DNA of 64,000 nucleotides from Actinomadura latina NBRC 106108 (GTDB taxonomy: Bacteria; Actinomycetota; Actinomycetes; Streptosporangiales; Streptosporangiaceae). This document shows, piece after piece, positions 7,288 through 15,838 of the stretch. Below the pieces are notes generated by a model, which saw only the letters and a program-made list of their open reading frames with translations, made no database searches and had not been told where the DNA came from. The first letter of the stretch is position 1. The number at the start of each line of letters is the position of its first letter. The stretch is taken from contig NZ_BCQS01000016.1 in assembly GCF_001552195.1 (NCBI RefSeq), positions 17,563 to 81,562 on the forward strand, read 5' to 3'. The position numbers and the translations under genes were made by a program.

Positions 7288-8064
7288 ATGTCCAGCGCTG
7301 CCGGGGTGGTTCGGCTGGGTGGGTGTGCGGTGTGGGCGTTGCCGGCGGAGGCTCGGTGCGCTCGGGTGGCGCGGGAGGTCGTCCGGGAGACGCTCGGGGC
7401 GTTGCCGCTGCCCGAGGGGATGGTGGACGACGCGGTCACGATGGTTTCCGAGTTGGCCACCAATGTGTTCGCGCATGCGTTGGGTGGGCGGGCGCTCGCG
7501 ATCATGCCTACGGCCGGGCTGCCGGAGGTGCAGATCTACGGGCAGGGGCGCGGGACGGAGGTCGTTGTGCGTGTCTTCGACTCTGCGGCCTGGTGTGGGA
7601 CGGTGCGGTCCGGGGCGGGCCTTCGTCCGCCGGTGGATGCTGAGGGTGGCCGCGGGCTTGAGCTGGTCAATGCCCTGGCCGTTGAGCACCGGGGGCGATG
7701 GGGTGCGCATCGGAGCCGGTCGATGCTGGGGTCCGTGCCGGTTTCCGGGAAAGTCGTCTACTTCGCGCTGCCTGCGGCCGTGGCGTGGAGTCCGCCTCGG
7801 CGGGACTGCCATGAAGCGGCTCGGGAGTTGCGGCGGTTGCTCGGGGTGCGGGGGATCGGGCCGCTGCATCTGAGTGAGGGGTGGCGGATGGCAGTGCTCT
7901 CAGTGCGGGCGGAGATCACTGTCTGGGTGCGGGACGAGACGTTCTTCGTCACCCTGCCGGAGGCCGGTGCCCTCTGCCGTCCGGTCTGCGACGTCGTCGA
8001 GGTGGCGGAGACGATCGTCCGGTGCAACGAGGATCTCAATGCCCGGGTGCGGCCGGTGGTGTGA
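7288..8064 (+). CDS. ATP-binding protein (RsbW/AbaA-like HATPase)
   Basis: A 258-aa protein. Its N-terminal half is a GHKL ATPase like anti-sigma kinases: VTMVSELATNVFAHALGG is the N-box and GRGLELVNALA the G2-box. About 80 C-terminal residues (from PLHLSEGWRMAVLSVRAEITVW) form an extra domain seen in homologues that sit next to XRE/DUF397 pairs. It likely binds a regulator and not a membrane kinase. ATG 7288 follows GGGAGAGG; GTG 7279 is an alternative. The longer frame back to 7123 has poor coding character. Confidence 0.75.
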   Translation: MSSAAGVVRLGGCAVWALPAEARCARVAREVVRETLGALPLPEGMVDDAVTMVSELATNVFAHALGGRALAIMPTAGLPEVQIYGQGRGTEVVVRVFDSAAWCGTVRSGAGLRPPVDAEGGRGLELVNALAVEHRGRWGAHRSRSMLGSVPVSGKVVYFALPAAVAWSPPRRDCHEAARELRRLLGVRGIGPLHLSEGWRMAVLSVRAEITVWVRDETFFVTLPEAGALCRPVCDVVEVAETIVRCNEDLNARVRPVV

Positions 8065-8077
8065 GGGAGAGACGGAC

Positions 8078-8105
8078 GAGGCCCCGGGAGCCGTCCCGGG
8101 GCCTC
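8078..8105. terminator. bidirectional terminator hairpin
   Basis: A perfect 12-bp stem (8078-8089 with 8094-8105) has a GCCG loop and lies between two converging genes, the ATPase ending at 8064 and the topoisomerase ending at 8112. GC content of the stem is very high and TT follows on the plus side. Confidence 0.8.
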
Positions 8106-8111
8106 TTCGCG

Positions 8112-10616
8112 TCATTCTTCGGTTGTTCCGTTTTCTTCTGGGGCGGGGCCTATGGGACCGCTGATGGAGACGATGGGGCTGTCCAGGGGGTCGCCGGAGC
8201 CGTCTCGGCGGCCCATGGTGACGTTCAACATCGCCGGCTTGCCGTTGGCGGCCGCCGCGCGGAGCGGCGTCGGGGCGGCCCATGCCTGGAGCAGGACGTC
8301 CTCGCCCTTGAGGAAGCGGTGGGCCCGGACGCCGCCCGTCGCGCGGCCCTTGGGCGGGAAGTCGGCGAAGTCGGCCAGCTTGATCGCGCCCGTCTGGGTG
8401 CCGGGGAGTGCCGAGGACGAGCCCGAGACCGTGATCACGCGGGCCTCGCGGGCCGGGTCCAGGGCGCCGAACCACATGACGCTCGCGCCCGCACCGAGCT
8501 TGATTCCCGCCATGCCGCCTGCGGCCCGGCCCTGCGGACGGACGAGGGACGCGGCGAAGTGCAGGAGTTGGGCGTCGGTCGTGATGAAGACGAGGTGCTG
8601 GTCCTCGGACAGCAACTGGACGGCGCCAATGACCCGGTCGCCCTCCTTGAGGCCGATGACCTCGAATTCGTCGCGGTTGGCCGGGAAGTCGGGGACCACG
8701 CGCTTGACCACGCCGTGCGCCGTCCCCAGGGCCAGGCCGCCGCCTTCTTCGCCCACGGCGGCTATGCCCACGGCGGCTATGCCCACGACTGTTTCGTCCG
8801 GTTCCAGGTCGACGTACTCGGCCACCGGGGCTCCGCCCGCCAGGGACGGGGGTGTCGCTGAGGGGGGCAGCGTCGGCAGGTCCAGGACGTCTATGCGGAT
8901 CATCCGGCCGTGGGACGTCACCGCACCCACCTGGCCCCGGGCTGTCGCGGGGACCACCGAGGTCAGGACGTCGTGCTGGGCACGCGGGCCGCTGTCGGGC
9001 AGGGGCGACGCGTCATGGGTGCGGGCCATGAGCCCGGTGGACGAGAGCAGCACCGTGCACGGGTCGTCCGCCACCTCAAGGGGGACGGCCGTGGCCGCCG
9101 TCTGGCCCGAGGATTCGAGGAGGATCGTCCGCCGGGGGGTGTTGAACTCCTTGGTGACGTCGGCCAGCTCCTTGGAGACCACGCCGCGGAGCTTCTTCTC
9201 CGACTCCAGGATCGCGGTCAGGCGGGCGATCTCCTTGGCGAGCTGCTCCTTCTCCTTCTCCAGTTCGAGGCGGTCGTACCGGGTGAGGCGCCGGAGCGGG
9301 GTGTCCAGGATGTACTGCGCCTGGATCTCCGACAGTTCGAAGATCTGCATGAGGCGCTGCTTGGCCTGGGCGGCGTCGTCGCTCTGCCGGATGACCTGGA
9401 TGACCTCGTCGATGTTCAGCAGCGCCACGAGCAGACCGTCCACCAGGTGGAGGCGGTCTTCGCGCTTCTTGCGGCGGAACATCGAGCGCCGGCGGACGAC
9501 CTCGATGCGGTGGTCGACGTAGACCTGCAGCATGTCGCGCAGGCCCAGGGTGCGGGGCTGGCCGTCGACCAGGGCGACGTTGTTGATGCCGAACGTCTCC
9601 TCCATCGGCGTCAGCCGGTAGAGGTCGGCCAGGACGGCCTCCGGGTTGAAGCCGTTCTTGATCTCGATGACCAGGCGGAGGCCGACCATGCGGTCGGTGA
9701 GGTCCTTCAGGTCCGAGATGCCCTGGATCTTCTTGTTGTTGACCAGTTCCTTGATCTTGGCCTTGACGCGCTCCGGCCCGACGGCGTACGGCAGTTCGCT
9801 GACGACGATGCCCTTGCGGCGGGGCGTGACGTTCTCGATCGAGACCGTGGCGCGGGTGCGGAACGTTCCCCGGCCGCGCTCGTAGGCGTCCCGGATGCCG
9901 TCCAGGCCGACGATCTTGCCGCCGGTGGGCAGGTCCGGGCCGGGGACGAAGCGCATCAGGTCGTCGAGGGTGGCCTCGGGGTTGTCGATCAGGTACCGGG
10001 CGGCGGAGATGACCTCGCCGAGGTTGTGCGGCGCCATGTTCGTGGCCATGCCGACCGCGATGCCGGACGCGCCGTTGACGAGCAGGTTCGGGAACGCCGC
10101 CGGCAGGACCTCGGGCTCCTGCTCCTGCCCGTCGTAGTTCGGGCGGAAGTCGACCGTGTCCTCGTCGATCGACTCGACCATCAGCATCGCTTCGCGCGAC
10201 ATCCGGGCCTCGGTGTACCGCATGGCGGCGGGCATGTCGTCGCCGCCGAGCGAACCGAAGTTGCCGTGGCCGTCCACGAGCGGCATCCGCATCGCCCACG
10301 GCTGCGCCATCCGCACCATCGCGTCGTAGATGGCGCTGTCGCCGTGCGGGTGCAGCTTGCCCATGACCTCGCCGACGACGCGGGCGCATTTGACGTGCCC
10401 GCGGTCGGGGCGGAGCCCCATCTCGTTCATCGAGTACAGGATCCGGCGCTGGACGGGCTTCATGCCGTCGCGCGCGTCCGGAAGCGCCCGCTGGTAGATC
10501 ACCGAGTAGGCGTACTCAAGGAAACTGCCGCGCATCTCGTCGGAGACATCGACGTCGACGATGTTCTCTTCGAAGTCCGGCGGAGGTGGAGGGGCTTGGG
10601 ATCCGCGTCGTGCCAT
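8112..10616 (-). CDS. type IIA topoisomerase subunit A (ParC/GyrA-like)
   Basis: An 834-aa DNA-breaking subunit. Residues 30-500 hold the winged-helix and tower regions: DARDGMKPVQRRIL, the quinolone-pocket motif HPHGDSAIYD (Ser94 and Asp98, both in the sensitive state) and the catalytic Tyr134 in AAMRYTEARMS. The C-terminal beta-pinwheel has degenerate blades, and I see no GyrA-box, which points to ParC or an actinobacterial second GyrA-like paralogue and not gyrase. No parE lies next to it. ATG 10616 (MARRGSQAPPPPPDF) fits homologues better than 10646. A 15-bp tandem duplication at 8755-8784 repeats GIAAV in the pinwheel. Confidence 0.9.
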   Translation of the reverse strand: MARRGSQAPPPPPDFEENIVDVDVSDEMRGSFLEYAYSVIYQRALPDARDGMKPVQRRILYSMNEMGLRPDRGHVKCARVVGEVMGKLHPHGDSAIYDAMVRMAQPWAMRMPLVDGHGNFGSLGGDDMPAAMRYTEARMSREAMLMVESIDEDTVDFRPNYDGQEQEPEVLPAAFPNLLVNGASGIAVGMATNMAPHNLGEVISAARYLIDNPEATLDDLMRFVPGPDLPTGGKIVGLDGIRDAYERGRGTFRTRATVSIENVTPRRKGIVVSELPYAVGPERVKAKIKELVNNKKIQGISDLKDLTDRMVGLRLVIEIKNGFNPEAVLADLYRLTPMEETFGINNVALVDGQPRTLGLRDMLQVYVDHRIEVVRRRSMFRRKKREDRLHLVDGLLVALLNIDEVIQVIRQSDDAAQAKQRLMQIFELSEIQAQYILDTPLRRLTRYDRLELEKEKEQLAKEIARLTAILESEKKLRGVVSKELADVTKEFNTPRRTILLESSGQTAATAVPLEVADDPCTVLLSSTGLMARTHDASPLPDSGPRAQHDVLTSVVPATARGQVGAVTSHGRMIRIDVLDLPTLPPSATPPSLAGGAPVAEYVDLEPDETVVGIAAVGIAAVGEEGGGLALGTAHGVVKRVVPDFPANRDEFEVIGLKEGDRVIGAVQLLSEDQHLVFITTDAQLLHFAASLVRPQGRAAGGMAGIKLGAGASVMWFGALDPAREARVITVSGSSSALPGTQTGAIKLADFADFPPKGRATGGVRAHRFLKGEDVLLQAWAAPTPLRAAAANGKPAMLNVTMGRRDGSGDPLDSPIVSISGPIGPAPEENGTTEE
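8755..8784. repeat. 15-bp perfect tandem duplication inside the topoisomerase gene
   Basis: ACGGCGGCTATGCCC occurs twice in a row (8755-8769, 8770-8784). It keeps frame and doubles five residues (GIAAVGIAAV) in a C-terminal blade of the topoisomerase subunit. Confidence 0.85.
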
Positions 10617-10764
10617 GCCCCACATTGTGGCCGGTCCCGGGGACATCTTTCGCCCGCCCCACCGAGTGCGCCGCCCAACTCGGGGGATTGGTGCCGTTCC
10701 GTCACCTTGGCGGACCTGGCAGATTGAGGGCGAACGCTTTCGATATCCCCAGGTGGAGGTTCCC

Positions 10765-11928
10765 TTGAGCGGTCTGGCCGACTTCCAGAACTCGATCTAT
10801 CTGCAGGGCCTCGGCGACATCGTCCCCTCGCTGCCCACGGACCTGACCAAGCTGGAGGGCCTCGCGGAGCGCTCGCTTTCGGCGCGGGCGTTCGGGTACG
10901 TGGCGGGATCGGCGGGCAGCGAGGCGACCGCGCGCGCCAATCGGGAGGCCTTCGACCGGTGGCGGATCGTGCCGCGCATGCTGCGGGACGTCGCCGACCG
11001 GGACCTGTCGGTGGACGTGCTGGGCACCTCGATGCCCTCCCCGGTCTTGCTCGCCCCCATCGGCGTCCAGTCCATCTTCCATCCGGAGGGCGAACTGGCC
11101 GTCGCGCGGGCGGCCGCGGCCGACGGGGTGCCGATCGTGCTGAGCACGGCCTCGTCGTTCTCCATGGAGGACGTGGCCGAGGCGAGCGGGGACGGGCCCC
11201 GCTGGTACCAGCTGTACTGGCCCAAGGACAGGGAGCTTGCCGTCAGCTTCCTGGAGCGGGCCAAGGCGGCCGGTTACACGGCTCTGGTGGTCACGCTCGA
11301 CACGTTCACAATGGCGTGGCGTCCGCGCGACCTCAACCAGGCGTACCTTCCGTTCCTGCGCGGGATCGGTGTCGCCAACTACTTCAGTGACCCGGTCTTC
11401 CAGAAGGCTGTGGGCGGGCCCATCACGGACGCCAACAAGGACACCGCGATCCTGCACTGGGTCGCCAACTTCGGAAACCCCAGCCTGACTTGGGACGACC
11501 TCATCTTCCTGCGGGACCACTGGGACGGCCCCATCGCGCTCAAGGGCATCCAGCATCCAGATGACGCCCGCCAGGCCGTGGACGCCGGCATGGACGCGGT
11601 CATCGTGTCCAACCATGGCGGACGCCAGGTGGACGGGGCCATCGCCTCACTGGACGCCTTGCCCGGCGTCGTCGAGGCCGTCCATGACCAGGCGACCGTG
11701 CTGTTCGACAGCGGAATCCGGACGGGATCGGACGTCGCCAAGGCGCTCGCACTCGGCGCCAAGGCCGTCCTGGTCGCGCGTCCGTACGCCTATGGGCTGG
11801 CGCTCGCCGGTCAGGCGGGAGTCCAGCACGTCTTGCGTTGCCTCCAGGCTGAGTTGGAGCTGACCATGGCTCTCTCCGGGATCAGGACTCTGGAAGGACT
11901 GACCCCGGACATCCTTGTGCGCGGGTAA
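10765..11928 (+). CDS. lactate 2-monooxygenase-like FMN enzyme
   Basis: A 387-aa alpha-hydroxy-acid oxidase family enzyme. The TIM barrel carries the FMN and catalytic residues: LLAPIGVQ, YQLYWPKD, the active base His284 with Arg287 in VSNHGGRQVDGA, and FDSGIRTGSDVAKALALGAKAVLVARP. The long insert WRPRDLNQAYLPFLRGIGVANYFSDPVF is typical of lactate 2-monooxygenases, which convert lactate and O2 to acetate and CO2. TTG 10765 is chosen because GGTGGAGG ends 5 nt before it and the protein then starts like homologues (LADFQNSIYLQGLG). A hairpin follows the stop. Confidence 0.85.
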   Translation: MSGLADFQNSIYLQGLGDIVPSLPTDLTKLEGLAERSLSARAFGYVAGSAGSEATARANREAFDRWRIVPRMLRDVADRDLSVDVLGTSMPSPVLLAPIGVQSIFHPEGELAVARAAAADGVPIVLSTASSFSMEDVAEASGDGPRWYQLYWPKDRELAVSFLERAKAAGYTALVVTLDTFTMAWRPRDLNQAYLPFLRGIGVANYFSDPVFQKAVGGPITDANKDTAILHWVANFGNPSLTWDDLIFLRDHWDGPIALKGIQHPDDARQAVDAGMDAVIVSNHGGRQVDGAIASLDALPGVVEAVHDQATVLFDSGIRTGSDVAKALALGAKAVLVARPYAYGLALAGQAGVQHVLRCLQAELELTMALSGIRTLEGLTPDILVRG

Positions 11929-11949
11929 CGGCCGCCATCGCGGCGGCCG
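11929..11949 (+). terminator. hairpin after the lactate monooxygenase gene
   Basis: CGGCCGCC (11929-11936) pairs perfectly with GGCGGCCG (11942-11949) across a 5-nt loop, directly after the TAA stop. There is no T-tract, which is common for terminators in this GC range. Confidence 0.6.
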
Positions 11950-11985
11950 CCGGTACGTCATGGTTTTCCGGGTAGGGACACCGGC

Positions 11986-13269
11986 ATGCGCTGGCCCGAT
12001 CACGCCATCTGGTGGCACGCCTACCCGCTCGGTTTCGTCGGCGCCGAACGCGAGGCCCTCCCCGCGGGCGCGCCCTCCGTGCCCCGGCTCGCCGGAAGGT
12101 TCGCAGGCTGGCTCGACCACCTTGTGGAGCTCGGCTGCAACGGGCTGGCCCTCGGCCCCGTGTTCGCGTCCGAGACCCACGGCTACGACACCGTCGACCA
12201 CTACCGCATCGACCCAAGGCTCGGCGGCGAGGACGACCTGCAACGGCTCATCGACGATGCGTCCCAGAAGGGCGTCAGAATTCTGCTGGACGGAGTCTTC
12301 AACCACGTCGGACACGGCTTCGAACCATTCAGGGATGTCGCCGCTAGAGGCGACGAATCCCCGTACCGGAACTGGTTCCACGCAGACCTGCGCACGTTCG
12401 AAGGCCATGACCGCCTCGTCACGCTGAACCACGACGAACCCAAGGTCGCCGACTACGTCACCGACGTCATGACCCACTGGCTGGAGCGCGGCATAGACGG
12501 CTGGCGTCTCGACGCCGCGTACGCCGTCCCGCCACCCTTCTGGCGGACGGTCACAGACCGCGTCCGCGCGCGCTTCCCCGACGCCTGGTTCGTCGGCGAG
12601 GTCATCCACGGCGACTACACGCGCCTCGTCGAGCACACCGGATTCGATTCCGTCACCCAGTACGAGCTCTGGAAGGCCATCTGGAGCTCGCTCAACGACC
12701 GCAACTTCTTCGAACTGGCCCACGCCCTAGAACGGCACAACGGGATGCTCGACACGTTCGTCCCGCAGACCTTCCTCGGCAACCACGACGTGACCCGCCT
12801 CGCCAGCCGCCTGAACCAGAAGGAACACCGCGACCATGCGCTCGTGGTCCTGCTGACCATCGGGGGCGTCCCGTCCATCTACGCAGGCGACGAGTTCGGT
12901 TTCGAAGGCATCAAGGAAGAACGCATGGGCGGGGACGACGCGATACGGCCGGCCTTCCCCGAACGTCCCGACGAGACCCCTGGCTACGCAGCCCCTTACC
13001 ACCGTCTGCATCAAGAACTGCTCGGCCTAAGGCGACGCCATCCATGGCTGGTCCGCGCCCGGACAACGGTCGCCACCTTGACCAACACGGCTCTCTCCTA
13101 CACAGTGGGGCACGGCGCGGATCGGCTCGCGGTCGTCCTCAACCTGGACGACGAGCCCGCCACGGCCGGCCTGCCCGCCGCCGACTGGACGTGTGTAGCC
13201 GGTGAAGCGAGCTTCACCACCGACACCGCCGCCGTCCCCCCGGCAGGATGGGCGATCGCCGAACCATGA
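11986..13269 (+). CDS. GH13 alpha-amylase-family glycoside hydrolase
   Basis: A 427-aa cytoplasmic enzyme with a (beta/alpha)8 barrel. The four GH13 regions are visible: DGVFNHVG (region I), GWRLDAAYA with nucleophile Asp176 (II), WFVGEVI with acid/base Glu205 (III) and FLGNHDVTRLAS with Asp268 (IV). There is no signal peptide, so it acts on intracellular alpha-glucans or oligosaccharides. A small beta-sandwich domain follows from about residue 350. ATG 11986 has a weak TAGGGA 7 nt upstream and no Shine-Dalgarno. No trehalose or glycogen gene is adjacent. Confidence 0.88.
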   Translation: MRWPDHAIWWHAYPLGFVGAEREALPAGAPSVPRLAGRFAGWLDHLVELGCNGLALGPVFASETHGYDTVDHYRIDPRLGGEDDLQRLIDDASQKGVRILLDGVFNHVGHGFEPFRDVAARGDESPYRNWFHADLRTFEGHDRLVTLNHDEPKVADYVTDVMTHWLERGIDGWRLDAAYAVPPPFWRTVTDRVRARFPDAWFVGEVIHGDYTRLVEHTGFDSVTQYELWKAIWSSLNDRNFFELAHALERHNGMLDTFVPQTFLGNHDVTRLASRLNQKEHRDHALVVLLTIGGVPSIYAGDEFGFEGIKEERMGGDDAIRPAFPERPDETPGYAAPYHRLHQELLGLRRRHPWLVRARTTVATLTNTALSYTVGHGADRLAVVLNLDDEPATAGLPAADWTCVAGEASFTTDTAAVPPAGWAIAEP

Positions 13270-13351
13270 CATCCGTCATGGGTCATCCACGCATTCCTCA
13301 CAGTCGCTTCCTGACGCCTGTGACTGCACGTCCGCGCCGCGGGCGGCCAGC

Positions 13352-14005
13352 ATGGATGTCATGAAGGCACCTGTGATCGAGGTACGCGACCTGGACCTGA
13401 ACGAGGCCGTCCGGAACGTCTCCTTCACCGTGGCCGAAGGGGAGATCTACGCGCTGCTGGGCCGGTACGGCTCCGGCAAGACGACACTCCTGGAAATGCT
13501 CGCCGGCCTACGCCGCCCCACAAGCGGAACCGTCCGGTTCAGGGGCGCCGACCCCTACACCGACCGCGACTCCGCGCGCGCTGGGGCCGTCTGGCGTGAC
13601 GGTGGCCTGTTCCCAGGGCTGACCGTCACCGAGGTCATCGACACATGGCGGCGCTGGACGCTCGACCCGATCACCCGCGACGAGGCCCTGCGCATGGCCC
13701 GCCTCACCCACGTCGCCGACGTCCCGTTCGAGAAGCTGACCCCCGGCCAGCGGCGCATGCTCGACCTCGCGCTCGCCCTCATCGGACGTTCCGACGTCCT
13801 CTTCCTGGACGAGCCCACCGCAGGGCTCGACGCCACCGGCGCACGCGAGGTGTGGTCCGTCCTGCTCATGCTGGCCGCGCACGGGGTCGGCATCGTCGTC
13901 ACGACCCGCGACCCCGACGAGGCGTGCCGCGCCGACCGGGTCGGGATCCTGGACGAAGGCCGCCTGGTCACCGGCCGGGACGCCGTCCGGCTCCGCGCGG
14001 CCTGA
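13352..14005 (+). CDS. orphan ABC transporter ATPase with altered Q-loop
   Basis: A 217-aa nucleotide-binding domain. Walker A is GRYGSGKTT and Walker B is VLFLDEPTAGLD. The signature is LTPGQRRML in place of LSGGQ. The Q-loop Gln is replaced: the region reads AVWRDGGLFPGLTV where most ATPases have a Gln before the D. The D-loop (GLDATG) is intact, while the H-loop reads VTTRDPDEA, with Arg where His is expected. No permease gene lies near it. With Q-loop, signature and H-loop all altered, it may be a regulator or partner of a distant permease. The start could be ATG 13352 or 13361; neither has a good ribosome site. Confidence 0.78.
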   Translation: MDVMKAPVIEVRDLDLNEAVRNVSFTVAEGEIYALLGRYGSGKTTLLEMLAGLRRPTSGTVRFRGADPYTDRDSARAGAVWRDGGLFPGLTVTEVIDTWRRWTLDPITRDEALRMARLTHVADVPFEKLTPGQRRMLDLALALIGRSDVLFLDEPTAGLDATGAREVWSVLLMLAAHGVGIVVTTRDPDEACRADRVGILDEGRLVTGRDAVRLRAA

Positions 14006-14032
14006 CCGGCGGCGCGTCCAGTGACGGCCGCA

Positions 14033-14044
14033 TACGCTGGGCGC
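14033..14044 (+). promoter_or_regulatory. leaderless-type -10 before the second kinase gene
   Basis: TACGCT (14033-14038) plus 6 nt leads straight to GTG 14045. There is no Shine-Dalgarno between them. It favours GTG 14045 over the in-frame GTG at 14021. Confidence 0.55.
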
Positions 14045-15175
14045 GTGCAGCCCAGCATCCCGCGTCCCACCGTCATCGCCGCGATCATCGTGGGGATGAC
14101 GGTGCTGACGCTGGCCGGGTTCCTGCTGCCGGCGCTCTGGTACGAGATCACCGAGCGGCGGGAGGCCGGCCACCTGCTCCTCGCCCTCAGCGGCGTCGCC
14201 GCCGCGTTCGTCCTCTACGCCCGGCTCCTGTGGCAGAACCTGATGCGCCGCACCGCGCCCGCCCACCGGCTCGGGCTCGCCGCGATCGCGCTGATCTGCT
14301 GGGCGATGCCGCCGCTGCTCGGCACCGGGCAGGGCTGGGGGAACGCGCTGCTCGTCCCGGCCGGGCTCATCGCCGTCGTGCTCCCGGTCCGCGAGGCGAT
14401 CCCGGTGACGGCGGCGGCGACCGTGCTGACCCCCGTCTACGGCATGATCCTCGGGCTGCCCACCCTGACCGTCCTGTACGAGATCACCGGGGTGCCGCTC
14501 GGCGCCTTCTCCGGATACGTCACCGTCTGGCTGTTCCACGTCGTCCAGGAACTCCGCGAGGTGCGAGCCGAACTCGCCCGCTCGGCGGTGGGGGAGGAGC
14601 GGCTTCGCTTCGCCCGCGACCTGCACGACGTCCTCGGCCACAGCCTGCAGGCGGTCGCGCTGCGCGCCGAGGTCGCCGAACGGTTCCTGGAACGCGACGA
14701 CGGGCGCGTCCGCAAGGAGCTGACCGAGATCCAGACGATGGCGCGGGACGCCGTCCGGGACGTGCGCGAGGTCGTCCGCGGCTACCGGGCCACCTCCCTG
14801 CGCACCGAGCTGGACGGCATGTCCGCCGTGCTGCGCGCCGCCGGGATCCGGTGCGAGCGGCCCGAGGTGTCCCCGTCGCTGCCCGCGCACGTCCACGAGC
14901 CGCTCGGCTGGGTCGCCCGCGAGGCCGCCACCAACGTCCTGCGGCACTCCAGCGCCACCTGGTGCGAGATCACCGTCGACGCCGGCCGCGACCGCGTCCG
15001 GCTGGAGATCGTCAACGACGGCGCCGGCCGCCGCGCCGGCGACGCGGGCAGCGGCCTGGCCGGCCTCACCGAGCGGATCACGGCCGCCGGCGGCGAGTTC
15101 ACCGCGGGCCCGGCCGGCGACGGGACGTTCCGGGTGACGGCCGCCGTCCCGGCCACGACCGAGGGAGAGCCATGA
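14045..15175 (+). CDS. sensor histidine kinase (DesK/NarL-partner type)
   Basis: A 376-aa membrane kinase. About six hydrophobic segments cover residues 10-165. The phosphoacceptor motif RFARDLHDVLGHSLQ gives His194. The ATPase domain has REAATNVLRHSSATWCEI and GSGLAGLTERITAAGGEF. It pairs with the response regulator that starts 4 nt before its end (ATGA overlap). The operon follows the orphan ABC ATPase by only about 40 nt but has its own -10 signal, so a functional link to that ATPase is only a possibility. Confidence 0.9.
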   Translation: MQPSIPRPTVIAAIIVGMTVLTLAGFLLPALWYEITERREAGHLLLALSGVAAAFVLYARLLWQNLMRRTAPAHRLGLAAIALICWAMPPLLGTGQGWGNALLVPAGLIAVVLPVREAIPVTAAATVLTPVYGMILGLPTLTVLYEITGVPLGAFSGYVTVWLFHVVQELREVRAELARSAVGEERLRFARDLHDVLGHSLQAVALRAEVAERFLERDDGRVRKELTEIQTMARDAVRDVREVVRGYRATSLRTELDGMSAVLRAAGIRCERPEVSPSLPAHVHEPLGWVAREAATNVLRHSSATWCEITVDAGRDRVRLEIVNDGAGRRAGDAGSGLAGLTERITAAGGEFTAGPAGDGTFRVTAAVPATTEGEP

Positions 15176-15777
15176 TCCGCGTGCTGCTGGCCGACGACCA
15201 CCTCCTGATCAGGGAGGCGCTCGTCCTCCTGCTGGAGACCGAGGACGGCATCGAGGTCGCCGCCGACGTGGGACGCGGAGACGAGGCCGTCGACCGCGCC
15301 CTCGCCCTCAAACCCGACGTCGCCGTCCTCGACATCGACATGCCCGGCCTGGACGGGCTCGCCGCCGCCGAGCGCCTCTCCCGCGACCTGCCCGGCTGCC
15401 GCCTGGTGATCGTGACCGCGCACGGGCGGCCCGGCAACCTGCGCCGCGCCATGGCCGCCGGCGTCCGGGGCTTCCTCGGCAAGGACGCGCCCGGCCGGCA
15501 GCTCGCCGAGGTCATCCGGCAGGTCGCCGCCGGCGCCCGCTACATCGACCCGCAACTCGCCGCCGACGCCCTCGCCGCCGAGGAATGCCCCCTCACCCCC
15601 CGTGAACTCGACACCCTCCGCGCCGCCGCCGACGGCGCCCCCGTCTCCCGCATCGCCCGCGGCCTCGGCCTCTCGGAGGGCACCGTCCGCAACTACCTCT
15701 CCGCCGCCGTCACCAAACTCGGCGCCGACAACCGCCACGCCGCCGCCCAGGCGGCCCGCGACCTCGGCTGGCTCTAG
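15172..15777 (+). CDS. NarL-family response regulator (short linker)
   Basis: A 201-aa regulator with receiver domain (Asp8-Asp9, phosphoacceptor Asp54 in VAVLDIDMPG, Lys in GFLGKDAPG) and a LuxR HTH (LTPRELDTLRAAADGAPVSRIA, then SEGTVRNYLSAAVTKL). ATG 15172 overlaps the kinase stop. The 201-residue length and DesR-like sequence fit regulators that control an adjacent ABC transporter or lipid gene. Here the only nearby transporter part is the ATPase at 13352. Confidence 0.9.
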   Translation: MIRVLLADDHLLIREALVLLLETEDGIEVAADVGRGDEAVDRALALKPDVAVLDIDMPGLDGLAAAERLSRDLPGCRLVIVTAHGRPGNLRRAMAAGVRGFLGKDAPGRQLAEVIRQVAAGARYIDPQLAADALAAEECPLTPRELDTLRAAADGAPVSRIARGLGLSEGTVRNYLSAAVTKLGADNRHAAAQAARDLGWL

Positions 15778-15838
15778 TCTTTTTGCGGACGCGACCGCGA
15801 CGTCGAGGTCGTCGACGGCTCGGGTCCGGACGGGTCGG

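Noticed and set aside
8910..10727. 605-codon plus frame opposite the topoisomerase gene
   Set aside because: Antisense shadow of an unmistakable ParC/GyrA-like gene.
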